Numbered from the stretch's first letter, positions 10,803 through 22,191 are shown. The stretch: DNA of 64,000 bases from Lithodes maja (GCA_037953745.1 JBAKBP010000200.1:186001-250000), one strand, 5' to 3'. Notes: generated from the letters alone by a model not told the origin. Made by a program: numbers and translations.

Positions 10803-13323
10803 TGATATACATTATGCAAACAAGTACAAGAGCTATGATACCAAGACTGACCACAAGACTAACACCGTCCCATTTAAGAAGGGGCCGGGCCCTTCCCAGT
10901 ACCAAGGGAAGCCCAGAGGGGAGTTGGAGTGTTATCTTTGTCATGAAAAGGGGCACTTTGCAAGAGTCTGTCCTAGCAAACCACCTACAGCAGCTGTGTC
11001 TTTGGCCTGCAACATTGGTGTGTCTCCGAAGTCTTCTGAGTTTGCCCGGGGCAGTTCGTCAGAGGCTGAGGCACAGCCAATGCAGAAACACCTGAGAGGC
11101 TCGAACCCTGCTCAGGATGTTTTTTGCGACCATAGAGGACGGGGTTGCGTGATGTGGGCGGGGCGCAAGCATGGAGTAGAGGTCTTGCGTGATACAGGTG
11201 CTTCCCAGACTCTGATGAACAATTTGACTGGCTACCCTATAAATGCGGCTCGGGTGGTAGTGGTGCAGGGTATTAATGCAACTCGGTCATACCCGCTGGT
11301 GCGGTTGGAGTTGGAGGTGGATGGTGTGACACGTGAATTGGATGTCGGGATTGTGGAGAAACTGCCAGTGGAGGGCGTCGACCTTCTTCTCGGCAACGAC
11401 TTTGCAATGCCCGCTTCTGAGGTTCTACCCTTAGTCGTTGCCGAGAGGACGGCCGACGTGAGTAGGGAAGAGCAAGAGTGTATCGAGCGGTGCCAGACAC
11501 AACCCATGGCGTGTGTTGTCACCCGAGCTCGGGCAGCTAAAGTGTCACAGCCTAGTCCTCCGTCTTCAGACCAGCAGAGGAACGATCAACAGGAGGAGGC
11601 TAAAGCTGGAGTTGGTTTTAAGAGTTTTGACTCGGCGGCTCTCCTGGGTGATTTAGTATTGGCACCTATGTTGGAGTCTGGAGAGGCCCCAGGACCTGTC
11701 ACAGTTAGTGAGGAGGTAGGGCCGGAAGAGACTCCGGGGCAGCAACGTTGCACATGGAGAGAAAAAAGGGTTGCTCAGTTTGATATTGGGGAAGGACTTG
11801 GGTTGCTTCGGAAGCATCTAGACAGGTTGGTTCCCTCAGATATTTGTAAACTGCAGTTGGAGGATCCGGAAGTTCAGAAGTGTGGTAATGGTGCTGTCGA
11901 GATTAAACACGAGGACGGGGAAGCATGTCATGTGAACCTGTTGGAGGAGTTTGTGAGGCAACCACCTGAGCAGCCTACTGTCCCTGCGTTGGTCTGCCGC
12001 GGCCAAGGTGGAGAAGGAGAGGGGGGCAGTAGGGCACAGGTGGAGGAGAGTAGGGATTGTCATGTCTCGGCGAAGCAGTGGGCGGGGGACACGAGTCTGG
12101 TGGCTGTGGAAGCGCTAGAGCACCTGTCTGAGCAGCAGTGTGCAGCACTCCAGCACCAGCTCGGTTCATACCCCACTGGTCGTGCCGAGCCCCTGAGTCT
12201 CACAACTCGGGCGGTGCGAGATGTTCCGCAGGCAGGTCATGTGACTGTTAAAAGACCGTTAGCCTCGTTGTTTCGGTGGTTTAAGGTGGGCGACGAGGCC
12301 TTGGCATGGTTGCCAGGTCAGGGTCGACCCATGGCTGCCAAGGGTGGTGGTCAAAAGGAGGACATTGAGCAGATTGGTAGGGTCGGCTGTGGTATCGCAG
12401 TGCCCGGTCGTCACATAGCCTCCCAATGCTGCTCTAGTCTAATGCAACAGCCCTACCACAGACCGACTGTATCTGGCCATGTCGCTAAAAGCGGTGATGC
12501 TGCGCAGGCAGATGTCGTCACAAGGAATGTGGGGGTGCGCATGTACGGTATCGGCGGGGAAGCCTTAGCTATAATGAACTGTGGGAGTGACTGCACGGGT
12601 GGTACTGATTGTCCCTCTCATGACCTGGCTGTTCTAGGGACGAAGGTGGAGAAGGAGGGAGACTACAGGTTAGAAGCTGCGGTCTCGGCTGGGTTGTGGG
12701 AGGGCACAAGGCATGTTGTTCGTGGAGACAGTGCAAGGCAGTTATTTACTAGGCTATGGCAGTACTTTCGCATGTTTGTTGCTTCTCCAGGCCTGAGGTA
12801 CGGGGTAGAATCCGACATGCAGGCTGGAGATAGTGCAAGGCTCAGTTTAATTCCCTGCCGTATAAATCCTGCTCGACAGCCTATGGTGCAAGCAGAGCTG
12901 GATTACGTGTGGACGAAGGATCTGAGGGATAAGGAATGTCGTGAGTGGTCGTTGCTTGTAACTTTGTCCGAGCGTGCTAAAGAGGTATGTGGTTTTGTTG
13001 TGGACGGGAGTACCTACCAGTGCAATGTTATGCCCTACGGACTTAAGAATGCACCAGCAACGTGTCAGAGCCTGATGAATGAAAGTGAAAAGGACAATGA
13101 TGCGCTGGGGCATTTCGAGATCTATGTTCCAGCCTATGGTCCGGTCGGTGTAGTTTACCCAGATCATTACCCTCTCAAGATCTTGGACCCGTTTCACAAT
13201 CGGAATATGAGGCTGACCAGGTGGTCACTAAGGTTATTGGTATATAACCTGGACATAAGCCATATTGCCGGTTGTGACAACGAGGTTGCATGTGGTCGTT
13301 CAGGGGTATATGATCCTGGGTAA
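10783..13323 (+). pseudogene. pol: Gypsy-1 Pol with internal deletions
   Basis: Open from upstream of the C run to the stop at 13321-13323 and shifted by one base relative to Gag. In order it holds a CCHC zinc knuckle (10930-10971, CYLCHEKGH), a protease with DTGAS (11191-11205), then a jump: compared with Gypsy-2 the integrase HHCC and catalytic core are absent between about 11920 and 11935. Degraded integrase-like scraps follow (about 12210-12350), then roughly 500 bp with no family resemblance. A short RT piece (VMPYGLKNAPAT near 13030-13065) jumps directly to the carboxy end of RNase H (HFEIYVPAYGP onward). The RT YLDD motif, the RNase H acidic start and the integrase triad are missing. 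Despite these losses the frame has no stop. Confidence 0.85.
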
Positions 13324-13797
13324 ATTGACACACGGGTAGCCTCCTGCTTTGGTTTGAGTAGTATTTTGCGCTTGGTGCTTGTTGGCTCGCGGTTGTAGCC
13401 CAGCGTATTGGGTCGTAAAGCAGGATTGTTGAGCGTTTGGTATAGAAGAAAATAGGCTGCCCTTATAGTGCAGCCGAAAAAAAACATATTAAAATATAAA
13501 AATCATATAAAAACTCTTTCTTTTTGATGAAGATAATTGTATAAGTTTGTCATAGCCTATAAGGTTTGAGTAGTCCACGAACTATCAAACGGCTGAGCTG
13601 CTGTAAGCTCGCTCTGGGAGCATGATATTGTGTCTTTTACTATTGTTGGGAGGAGTTATGAAATGTGAATTTTTTTTTTATAAGATGTGTTTTAGTGATA
13701 AACTCAGCGTTGTTTTAGTGCCATGCGGTCGCTGGGTGTGAGGGGTTTGATGGGGTTCTGTATATCAGATTTTAGCTCAGGGTTGAGCAAGTAAAAT

Positions 13798-13808
13798 CTT
13801 GGGGGAGG
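13798..13808 (+). other. Gypsy-1 polypurine tract
   Basis: CTTGGGGGAGG directly before the 3' LTR. Gypsy-2 has CTTGGGGGGGC at the equivalent place on its own strand, which supports the plus-strand priming role. Confidence 0.75.
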
Positions 13809-15658
13809 TGTGACGCATGTCGAGTATGAGCATGCTGTACAGAACGCCCAGTCAGGCCCCACTCTCGCTAGGATCGTCAGGGCAGGAACTTTGGCTGTAG
13901 TCTGTGTAGAGTTTCCTAACTCAGTTTATGTGAACCGTTGTACTATAAGTATTATCATTATGTATTTTGTTTTCTTCTAAGTCAACGAGTTATATTTTAT
14001 ATCATTAGATATAAGTATTGTGTGTGGGACTTGTATGTAATGATATGATGAGAGAGAGAGTTATGTGGCGCCGGCCGGTGAGCGCGCCACGAGGTGTGTA
14101 GGCCTCACTCCCTCACTCCCTCCTCCCTTCCTCCCTTTCAGCGCGTGGGAAGTTCTTTGTCAATCCCAGATTGAGAGAGTATATGACGTCATGATTGCCA
14201 GTGGGCGGTCCTTAAGTAGTTTGAGATATGCCGCTAGAGGGCCGAGTATAAAAAGAGAGGTTTTTGCCACCATGCTTCAGAACTCATCAGGCAAAGCGAC
14301 CTCTCATATCCCTTGCAACTATCCATATTCTTCCGACTGATGTGAACTTTCTCTACTCTCTGAACAGCCTACCTTCTTCTCTTCTCGTCCCTGTGTAACC
14401 TCCATGACCCCTTTGGTGCAGATTTAGTCAGCCAAAGTATTATCGCTTGAGTTCTCACGAGATAAGTGCCTGTTAGATAGCCTATTTTTGGAAGGGTTAA
14501 CTAGAATAGGATTGATTGATGTTTGTTGCACTCGTATATGTATTTCCCTGTGTGCGATTATTCATGTTCCTGTTTTCTGCTGGTTTAGGTAATGCTAGAC
14601 TGGGATAGGGTTCCTCGAGTTGTGATTTCCTATGAGTGCTAGGTTGGTTGAACCAGCACAATTGCAACGGAGACGTGGGAAGCCTAGGGGGTCTTTTTGA
14701 TTGTGTACCGTGGGAGTTTAGCACTGTGTTGCGAGTGAGGGCTTTTGCCTGTGCCACCCAACACTGTGCTATCTCATTTGCTTGACTTTGAGAGGATCGC
14801 CAGGAGAGAACCAGATACTAGTGATCTGGATCTCTCAAGAGAGCATCCCGTCAATTAGCGTAATTTGGCCGCACAGTCTTAAGGACCTCGCTAGGCTACG
14901 AGCCGCTTGCTCAGCCATTGTCTCTTAACCTTAGATATCCCAGCTAGACTTTGCTCGACCAGCAGATACAGCATAGTATTGAAGCTTCTCCTTATGTATA
15001 TTATTGTTTAAGCACTATTGATTTCATGTGTGGCACGCTTAGCTACTTCAGAGATTAGTGGCCCACGAGCACAATCTTAGTAGGCTATTGCCAGTGCATT
15101 GTCGGAGTGCTTCTTCTTAATGTTTGCCATATCCTATTGCTTATTCTTATAATTCTTCTTATGTCAATTTAAAGCCTTTAATTACCAGTGAGTTATTCAT
15201 TAAATTGCTGTTCAAAATCCGATACTTACTTCTTATGAGTATTCGAGAAGCATCTAACTTATCAGAAGATTCCTTGCTTGATGCTCGAGGACTATTGTTT
15301 AACGTAACGTAATAGTGCCGATCCGAAGTAGAGGGTGGAGGACTTCTTAAGTTCTTAGTTCAAGGGTGGATTACTTCGGCTTCGGCCAACACTATTCTTT
15401 AGTGTTGTAGTACTTTCTTCTTTGTTTGATTGTTGACCAGACTAGATAACTCCCGTCTTGCTATTAGTCTGTTGTGTGAAACGCTAGTACCGAGTTCTTG
15501 TATACCCCGTTATAGCAGATAGAACTCTGGAGGGTAGTGGCGTTTTTTGTTCGGCTGGCAGTACTCTGGGGTTGGGATCGTGTGTTTCCGTTGTGGCAGC
15601 GAGCCATACTCGAGTCCTGTGTAAGAGCCCTAGTGTACCCGAGTGCCCGGTCGTAACA
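13809..15658 (+). repeat. Gypsy-1 3' LTR (1,850 bp)
   Basis: Copy of 7409-9258 with the same length and the same terminal bases; I noticed no substitutions when reading the two in parallel. It is followed by GGCT, matching the four bases before the 5' LTR. Confidence 0.93.
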
Positions 15659-16175
15659 GGCTACACCACTTGTAACTTTCATCTAATCAGAGACTTTGCC
15701 AATAATTAATACTTGATTTCGCTCACTTAGCCAATTCTGAATCCAATGAAGAACAAACTCGTGAAAACCGTGATCTTTAAGTTTTACTATCAGTCTGTGG
15801 TGAGTCACTTTATCCAATGCTTTCTGAAAATCAAGGTAGAGGATGTCAACTGCTTTATTTTCGTCATATACATTTAAGATATTGTGGAAAAAGTCAAAGG
15901 GGTTTGTCAGACAAGAGCACTTGTATTAGAAACCATGTTGGTGTTCTTTATAAGGTTGTTAGTTTCTAGATGGCATACAATTTAATTTCGGACTTCTATT
16001 TCGAGCAGCTTGCATATAATTGAGGTGAGACTTATTGGGCGATAGTTGCCAGACAGAGCTTTATTTACTTCTTTAAAAAATGGGTGTTACGTTAGGTGAT
16101 TTCCATTCTTTAGGGACTTTATTGTTTTGTATTGATTTGTTATAGAGGATTTGCTAGAGGAGAAGGATTAGTGTT
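15659..16175 (-). pseudogene. CR1-like LINE RT start (host copy B, piece 3)
   Basis: Minus-strand RT entry of the LINE split by Gypsy-1. Readable blocks are NKSIQNNKVPKEWKSPNVTP (about 16150-16090), an ILYLDFQKALDKVTHHRL palm block (about 15850-15790) and FVLHWIQNWLSERNQVLI (about 15760-15700). The first four bases are the right copy of the GGCT duplication. The next part of the ORF is on the left of Gypsy-1 at 7408 downward. It has stops and frameshifts. Confidence 0.75.
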
Positions 16176-18548
16176 CGTGTGATGTAATATTTTACTTTTT
16201 AATGATTTTTGGCGAAAATTAAAATAACCAGATTTGCGAAGACCACCATAACGAACAAAGGAAGCAAGTCGAAGAAGGGGAGACCAAAGCAAACAATATT
16301 CACAGTCAACCACGGCAAGGAAAACGGAGTAAGAAGGTAGAAGAAATAACTCAACCAGAAATAACAACAACGAAGAAGATAAGTAACAAGAACAAAACCA
16401 CCATGATGCCCAGTATAGCTAAATTGCCCCACATCACCAACAAAGAAGACCGAAATAGAAACGCAAAGCAGAACCTACACACCGAGAAGGAAAACTCATC
16501 CCCAGCACAGAAAATTACCACGAAGAGAAAACCACATTTGGGAAACACAATCAGAATTAAGCCCACCACATCTAGCCGCCCAAACAAATCCTGTACATCA
16601 CTACCTGACACCAGACGAGATGCCAGAATTGCCACCATCACACCGGATATACCAACAACACCAGGCAAGACCATCACAACATCACACCAACACCACGAGG
16701 CCACCAGAAAGAAGATATTGTACATTCATGGACAGAAGGGCCAACATCGACGCACTAAACAGGGGCACTTACGCCCCTCTTCCGCCAAGAAGTTGACTCA
16801 CCTGCCCGTAAACTTCTGAGGGGTCCTCCTAATTCCCTCAGAATATACCCCCCTGTACTTATGACCCCCGCACACCTGCCCTGGGACATCTCAGCCAAAT
16901 TCGTCACTACTCCGACGAAAACCTGAATAAGGCAAGCAATTCTAGGGCTTCATCTAACTAACATGTTAGCGATCTAGCCCTACAATTACCCTCCCATTCA
17001 AGTAAAGCACTGAAACCATGGTGAATGTCTTTCAAGGTCTGAGGAGTTATTTTACCTATTTAGGAATTACAATTAGCACATGCCATGGTATAGTGGTTAA
17101 TAATACGATTCCTAATAGGCTGCACCTTTGGTATTAGAAGCATAACCGTCGGACATGTCCCCACCTTACTTCTTTTGCCAAAACCGCACTCTAAAACTAT
17201 AGAAAGATACTTGCCATGGTAAAGGTCATTCGACTAGCTTAAGGCTTTGTGAGATACCGCTAACACCGGCACTCGACATATAGAAGTCCTTAGTGTATCT
17301 GTCCGACGCCATGGTCGAGGACACTTACAATTAAAAGGCTTAAACACCACCCCTGAGTTCTTTGAACCACTTATAACGGTCAGTGGCAGATCGAGTGAAA
17401 TCAGTAAGTTCATGATCTTACTATCTCCTCGCGTTAGCCCAATACGTTGTCACTGTGTCATAACACTAGAGACAATGTATTAAAGACCCCAAGTCAAGAG
17501 TACCGAAACGAAACGGAACTTCATCACCGATTAGCATAACGGTCAGGATAGACGAGTACCTCTAGCCCCAGGACATGTCCTAGCTAAATACTTGCGTTAG
17601 TCCGATGAAGGTGCCCAATGTCATGACATCAAGGAACTATCATTTAAGACCCAAAACCAGCTAATCCATCTGTATCTCAAACTACTCATCCACACGGCAG
17701 GACCACCTAAACGGCCCAACGGAGAACTAGAAGACCAGACAGCTGTTATCTCATCTCATCTCACACTCTAACTTCAAGTGCTAATCTAGGAGTAAATGTT
17801 GAAAATTCACACACAATGATGTACCAGTGAAATAAGGTGAACTAGCTAGAAAGACAGAGTTCCCTAAATCACACCAGAGCGACAGGTGCCATAATAAGTT
17901 TGAGTCCACAAATATTAAACCTGTGTGACAGGTGCCCTAATAAGTTAGAGTCCACAACTATTAACTCTGTTTATATCCTTACTAGTGTATCCAAGTGAGT
18001 AGCTAAAACGACAGAGTCCCCAAATTGAGACTGCCTAAATTACACCAGTGCGACAGGTGCCTTACTAAGTTAGAGTCCACAAATATTAACTCTGTATTAT
18101 TTCCTCACCAGTGCGACAAGGTGAATTGCTAGAACAACAGAGTCCCTATATTTAGATTCACATCATTGAGACTAAATATTTCCTCAGTGCGAACGAGGAT
18201 TATTTCTCAGAGTCCAGCATTTTCGACTTTAATTTTGATCTAGGTTCTTATGAGAGTTCCTGTATATTGTGTGAGTAAAGTCAAGATAGATACAGCTAAA
18301 ATATTCCTAGTCCCATTGCGGATCCTCGCCCGTGCTCGGCATATTTATGTTTTAACCATTTATTCACGTACAAGTATTAGTATTGTTAAACTTAGCGATT
18401 ATACAAATATAATTGTTCATAAATGTACGCAGTGTTATATGATACCCTTTGTTTCTTCTGTGCATGTGTTGTGTGATTTTGACTTCTCCAGTTAAGTAGA
18501 ACCTACCAAATCCAATCTAAACCTGGTAAAAACCCTGTTATAACAAAA
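16176..18548 (+). other. Unresolved A/C-rich block, gag/ORF1-like start
   Basis: This 2.4-kb block sits between host LINE piece 3 and a Jockey-like LINE. The first 700 bp are T-poor and read in broken frames as lysine-, threonine- and proline-rich sequence (one open stretch at 16403-16819). Near 16730-16920 two frames carry RRANIDALNRGTYAPLPP and then LLRGPPNSLRIYPPVLMTPA, suggesting one frameshifted gag- or ORF1-type protein. From about 16950 on it is non-coding. At 17820-18210 there are degenerate direct repeats around 'gcgacaggtgcc' and 'agagtccacaa'. The block ends '..ccctgttataaca', like an LTR end, but no partner LTR is visible. Confidence 0.4.
17820..18210. repeat. Degenerate direct repeats
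   Basis: Three or four imperfect copies of a unit containing 'gcgacaggtgcc', 'aagttagagtccacaa' and 'tattaactctgt', spaced roughly 70-130 bp. Possibly sub-repeats of an old LTR or UTR. Confidence 0.5.
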
Positions 18549-18576
18549 ATGTATCGGGTTCAGGGGATTTATTGGA

Positions 18577-20833
18577 ATATTGGAATATTGGCATTACGAT
18601 AGGGCAGACTGGGAGGGTCTTCAAGGTTTCTTTATTGATATTCCCTGGACCTCTTTCTTTTCTAATGATGCACACTCCACCTTGAGCCACATACAAGATT
18701 TTGTAAAAATTGGAATGGAAACTTTTATTCCTCATCAAAAGTACAGTAAAAGATCTAATTCACCTAAATGGTTTGACCATAATTGTGCTAGAGTAACTGA
18801 ACAAAAAGCAATAGCCTACAATGCATACACAAGATCAAAAACACATGAAGCCTTTAATTACTTTAGAAACATCAGAAATCATGCCAAAACTGTATTAAAC
18901 CTAACTAAATCAAACTTTCTCCACAAGCAGGCAAATAAACTTCTAAATAATCCAAATGATAACAAAATATTTTGGTCTACTCTTAACTCATTTAAATCCA
19001 ACTTCACTACTGCTTCATCCATTCCACCATTAAAATCTCCGACTGGCAATCTTGTAAGTGACCCAAGAGGTAAAGCTAACCTTCTTGCGGATATTTTCTC
19101 CACCAACTCAACCTTAGATGAAATAAATCAAGATGTCCCTGTACTTAATTTTAATTCGCCTGAAATTCCCTCACTTAACCCTCTCCGACATATGACGCGA
19201 TTTTGAGCCTATTAGGGATATTTTATAGCCTTTGTTACCATCAGGGGTATTTAGAAACCTTTAGTTTAGTTACTTTAACCTCTGCAGTTGTCTTTGAGTT
19301 AGTTGTGGGCAGAAAACTAATTTTGGAAAGGTAATTATAAGAGTGAGAGAACTATTTCTTATTGCTAATCTGGCAACCTCTGCGTCATATGAGCGTGAAA
19401 GGGTTAAGATCCACACCAGACATGTCAAAACTATTTTGCAGAATCTCTCGGTAGATAAGGCTCCTGGTCCAGATGAAATTCCTCCAATAGTACTTAAGAA
19501 TTGCTCCTTGGTGCTCGCTCCTGTATTGGCAAAAATTTTCCGTCTGTGTACTCATACCTCATGCTTCCCAGTACCCTGGAAAGAAGCAAACATCCATCCA
19601 GTTCCTAAAAAAGGTGCCTCTTCAGATCCATCAAACTACAGACCAATAGCTATAACTTCCACTCTTGGTAAAGTCTTTGAAATTATATTAAATAATCACA
19701 TAATTAAGCATCTTGAGAATAATAAATTAATCAGTGATAGGCAATATGGATTTAGACGATGTCGATCAACTGCAGACATGCTTTGCCTTCTTACGCATCA
19801 AATCAACCAAGCTACAGACCAACATGGTGAAACACATACAATAGCACTGGATATATCAAAGGCATTTGATAGAGTCTGGCATCAATCCTTATTGTCGAAG
19901 ATGTCACACTACGGCCTTGCATCATTAGTTCCACTAATTTCTTCTTATCTTCATAACAGAAAAATACGTGTAATGGTAGATGGCCTTTATTCTCAATTTC
20001 ACTCAATAAATGCTGGTGTTCCCCAGGGATCAGTTTTGGCCCCAATTCTGTTCCTCATTCATATCAATGATCTCATATCTACCACTCATAATCCAATACA
20101 TTCCTACGCAGATGACTCAACACTCCACAGTTCCTTCACATTTACCAATTCTGTCACCCAACCCGATCTTATAAATTCAAAAATAAACACTGCAATTTCT
20201 CTGAACCAGGACCTTTCTAGAAGTAATGGATGGGGACAAAAGAATCTAGTTTCCTTTAATGCACAGAAAACCAAGTACATTCAATTTTCTAACCGACAGA
20301 ATCTCACTGACTCCCATATATTTTTTAATGATGTAAATATTCCCACTTCCCCTAGTATTGACATTCTCGGTGTAACATTAACTACTAACTTGAGCTGGAC
20401 ACATTATGTTAGAAGCATTGCTAAGAATGCCTCTAAAAAACTGGGACTCCTGTACAGAGTTCGAGAATTCTTCACTGACGAGCAGTTGGCCGTGATATAT
20501 AAAAGTCATGTGCGTTCTCAGATGGATTACTGTTCACCTCTGTGGGGTGGAAGTGGAGTGGTTGCATTGAGGCAGTTGGACAAAATTCAAAATAAAGCTA
20601 TTAGATTAATCAATAACCCTGCAATCACACAGGACCTTCCTACATTATCCATACGAAGAAACGTTGCATCCCTTGCATTATTCTACAGATATTTTCACAG
20701 CAATTGTTCCGAGGAACTTGCTTCAATTGTGCCTCCTCTCCACATCTTTCCCCATAGAACTAGGGCAGCTGAGAGCGCCCACGAATTTACACTTTCTCCT
20801 CCACAATGCAGAACTTCTGCTTATCAGAATTAA
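18577..20833 (+). pseudogene. Jockey-like LINE ORF2 (EN linker, RT), MITE-interrupted
   Basis: Reverse transcriptase ORF of the LINE. The upstream part (to 19174) covers the linker between endonuclease and RT. After the MITE the frame resumes at 19408 with the KAPGPDEIPPIVLKNC block (near 19460), SNYRPIAITS (near 19635), ALDISKAFDRVWH (near 19848), GVPQGSVLAPILFL (near 20010), the catalytic YADD at 20105-20116, and thumb/C-terminal blocks such as DYCSPLWGGSG. If the 225-bp MITE and one TTAA are removed the two halves join in the same frame. The stop at 20831-20833 cuts off a conserved WNSLP-type C-terminus. The lost endonuclease means the copy cannot move on its own. Confidence 0.88.
19179..19403. 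mobile_element. piggyBac-type MITE with TTAA duplication
   Basis: A 225-bp non-coding insertion flanked by TTAA at 19175-19178 and 19404-19407. Its ends are inverted repeats: CCCTCTCCGACATATGACGC on the left and the complement of GCGTCATATGAGCGTGAAAG plus GG on the right. TTAA duplication with termini beginning CCCT is the piggyBac signature. Removing it and one TTAA restores the LINE reading frame exactly. Confidence 0.88.
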
Positions 20834-21031
20834 TTTATCCCCAGAGCTACTACTCTTTGGAATTCACTTCCCTCGAATTGCTTTCCACAAACTTACAATC
20901 TACAAATGTTTAAATCCAGTTGTTACAAACATTTTATGAATGGAGGATGCCTTTAGGCACATGGACCTTTTTGTTTTATCTGTGTTTTTCCTTCCTCCGT
21001 TCATTGTCTCTTAAAAAAAAAAAAAAAAAAA

Positions 21032-21510
21032 GCATAGTTTTGATATGGCATGGGAGATGTCTGTGTTTGTAATTTCAATGTTGAGTAGGGCATTGCAGTT
21101 GTTAATTTGAACTGGTGGACTATGAGGAACAGAGTCTACCTTAGTAAACAGCGACACAAAAAGTTACTGAGAGTGTTGCTCATTTGAGTTAAATCATCAA
21201 TTTATTCCCGTTTTTCGTCAAGTAGCAGGCCAATTATAGAGGTAACTACTTGTTTACATCTCATATAGCTATAAAACTCTTTTGGATTTGAATTGCTTAA
21301 GTTTGTGATAACTGATATGTTGTACGTACCTTTTTCTGCTCTGTTTATATATGTCTTTGCTTTACGACGGTGATTGGTGAAATTTTCCCTATGATTTTGA
21401 CATTTAGTCCGGTAGAATGTTTCATGGGCAAGTTTCTTTGCTGATAGACAATCTTTGATTTCCTTGTTCCATCACTTTGGCGTATTATTTTTATTTGAAC
21501 GTCGTACAGT
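21032..21510 (-). pseudogene. CR1-like LINE pre-RT region (host copy B, piece 4)
   Basis: Minus-strand linker region upstream of RT, in shifting frames: EIKDCLSAKKLAHETFYRTK near 21460-21395, NFTNHRRKAKTYINRAEK near 21385-21330, NPKEFYSYMRCKQVVTSIIG near 21285-21220, and a TLSNFLCRCLLR block near 21170-21130. This order (linker, then RT entry) continues logically into piece 3 at 16175-15659, so the block 16176-21031 is an insertion into the same LINE. Roughly 30 codons between the pieces are not found. Confidence 0.7.
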
Positions 21511-21529
21511 CGCCAATCTAATGGGGCGA

Positions 21530-22191
21530 AATAAGGTGGTCTCCCTTGGTTTATATCAAGGTCTAGATAGGGTTTACTCTTGGTTTATATCAAGGTCTAG
21601 ATAGGGTTTACTCTTGGTTTATATCAAGGTCTAGATAGGGTTTACTCTTGGTTTATATCAAGGTCTAGATAGGGTTTACTCTTGGTTTATATCAAGGTCT
21701 AGATAGGGTTTACTCTTGGTTTATATCAAGGTCTAGATAGGGTTTACTCTTGGTTTATATCAAGGTCTAGATAGGGTTTACTCTTGGTTTATATCAAGGT
21801 CTAGATAGGGTTTACTCTTGGTTTATATCAAGGTCTAGATAGGGTTTACTCTTGGTTTATATCAAGGTCTAGGATAGGGTTTACTCTTGGTTTATATCAA
21901 GGTCTAGATAGGGTTTACTCTTTCCCATGTTATGTAATGTAAATAAGGTGGTCTCCCTTGGTTTATATCAAGGTCTAGATAGGGCTTACTCTTGGTTTAT
22001 ATCAAGGTCTAGATAGGGTTTTACTCTTTCCCATGTTATGTAATGTAAATAAGGTGGTCTCCCTTGGTTTATATCAAGGTCTAGATAGGGTTTACTCTTT
22101 CCCATGTTATGTAATGTAAATAAGGTGGTCTCCCTTGGTTTATATCAAGGTCTGGATAGGGTTTACTCTTTCCCATGTTATGTAATGTAGA
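21530..22191. repeat. 34-bp minisatellite with 71-bp higher-order unit
   Basis: From 21548 a 34-bp unit (beginning GGTTTATATCAAGGTCTAGA) repeats about eleven times with one or two single-base changes. From about 21922 it alternates with a 37-bp spacer (TCCCATGTTATGTAATGT plus AAATAAGGTGGTCTCCCTT), giving a 71-bp compound unit three to four times. No coding potential. Confidence 0.95.

Larger units (their letters stand above)
7409..15658 (+). mobile_element. Gypsy-1: complete LTR element with defective pol
   Basis: An 8,250-bp LTR retrotransposon with two 1,850-bp LTRs, primer site, Gag frame, a shortened Pol frame, a purine tract (13798-13808) and a GGCT target duplication. The LTRs have exactly equal length and read as identical wherever I compared them, so the insertion looks recent. 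It nevertheless lacks integrase and most of RT/RNase H relative to Gypsy-2 in this window, to which its Gag, protease and the remaining Pol pieces are clearly related. LTR ends are TGTGACGC and CGTAACA, shared with Gypsy-2. It lies inside a CR1-like LINE. Confidence 0.92.
18549..21031 (+). mobile_element. Jockey-like LINE, 5'-truncated, poly(A) tail
   Basis: Plus-strand LINE that starts after most of the endonuclease (near LEYWHYDRADWEGL at 18577), contains the full RT and C-terminal region, a short 3' UTR and a 19-A tail at 21013-21031. It carries a 225-bp piggyBac-type MITE at 19179-19403. A paralogous copy is at 34488-38573. A TAA at 20831-20833, also present in the paralogue, precedes about 43 further codons of conserved C-terminus. 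Confidence 0.88.

Noticed and set aside
17078..17150. tRNA-like A box ('ggtatagtggtta')
   Set aside because: No B box with GGTTCGA core follows at the right distance and no cloverleaf can be drawn; chance or an old tRNA relic.
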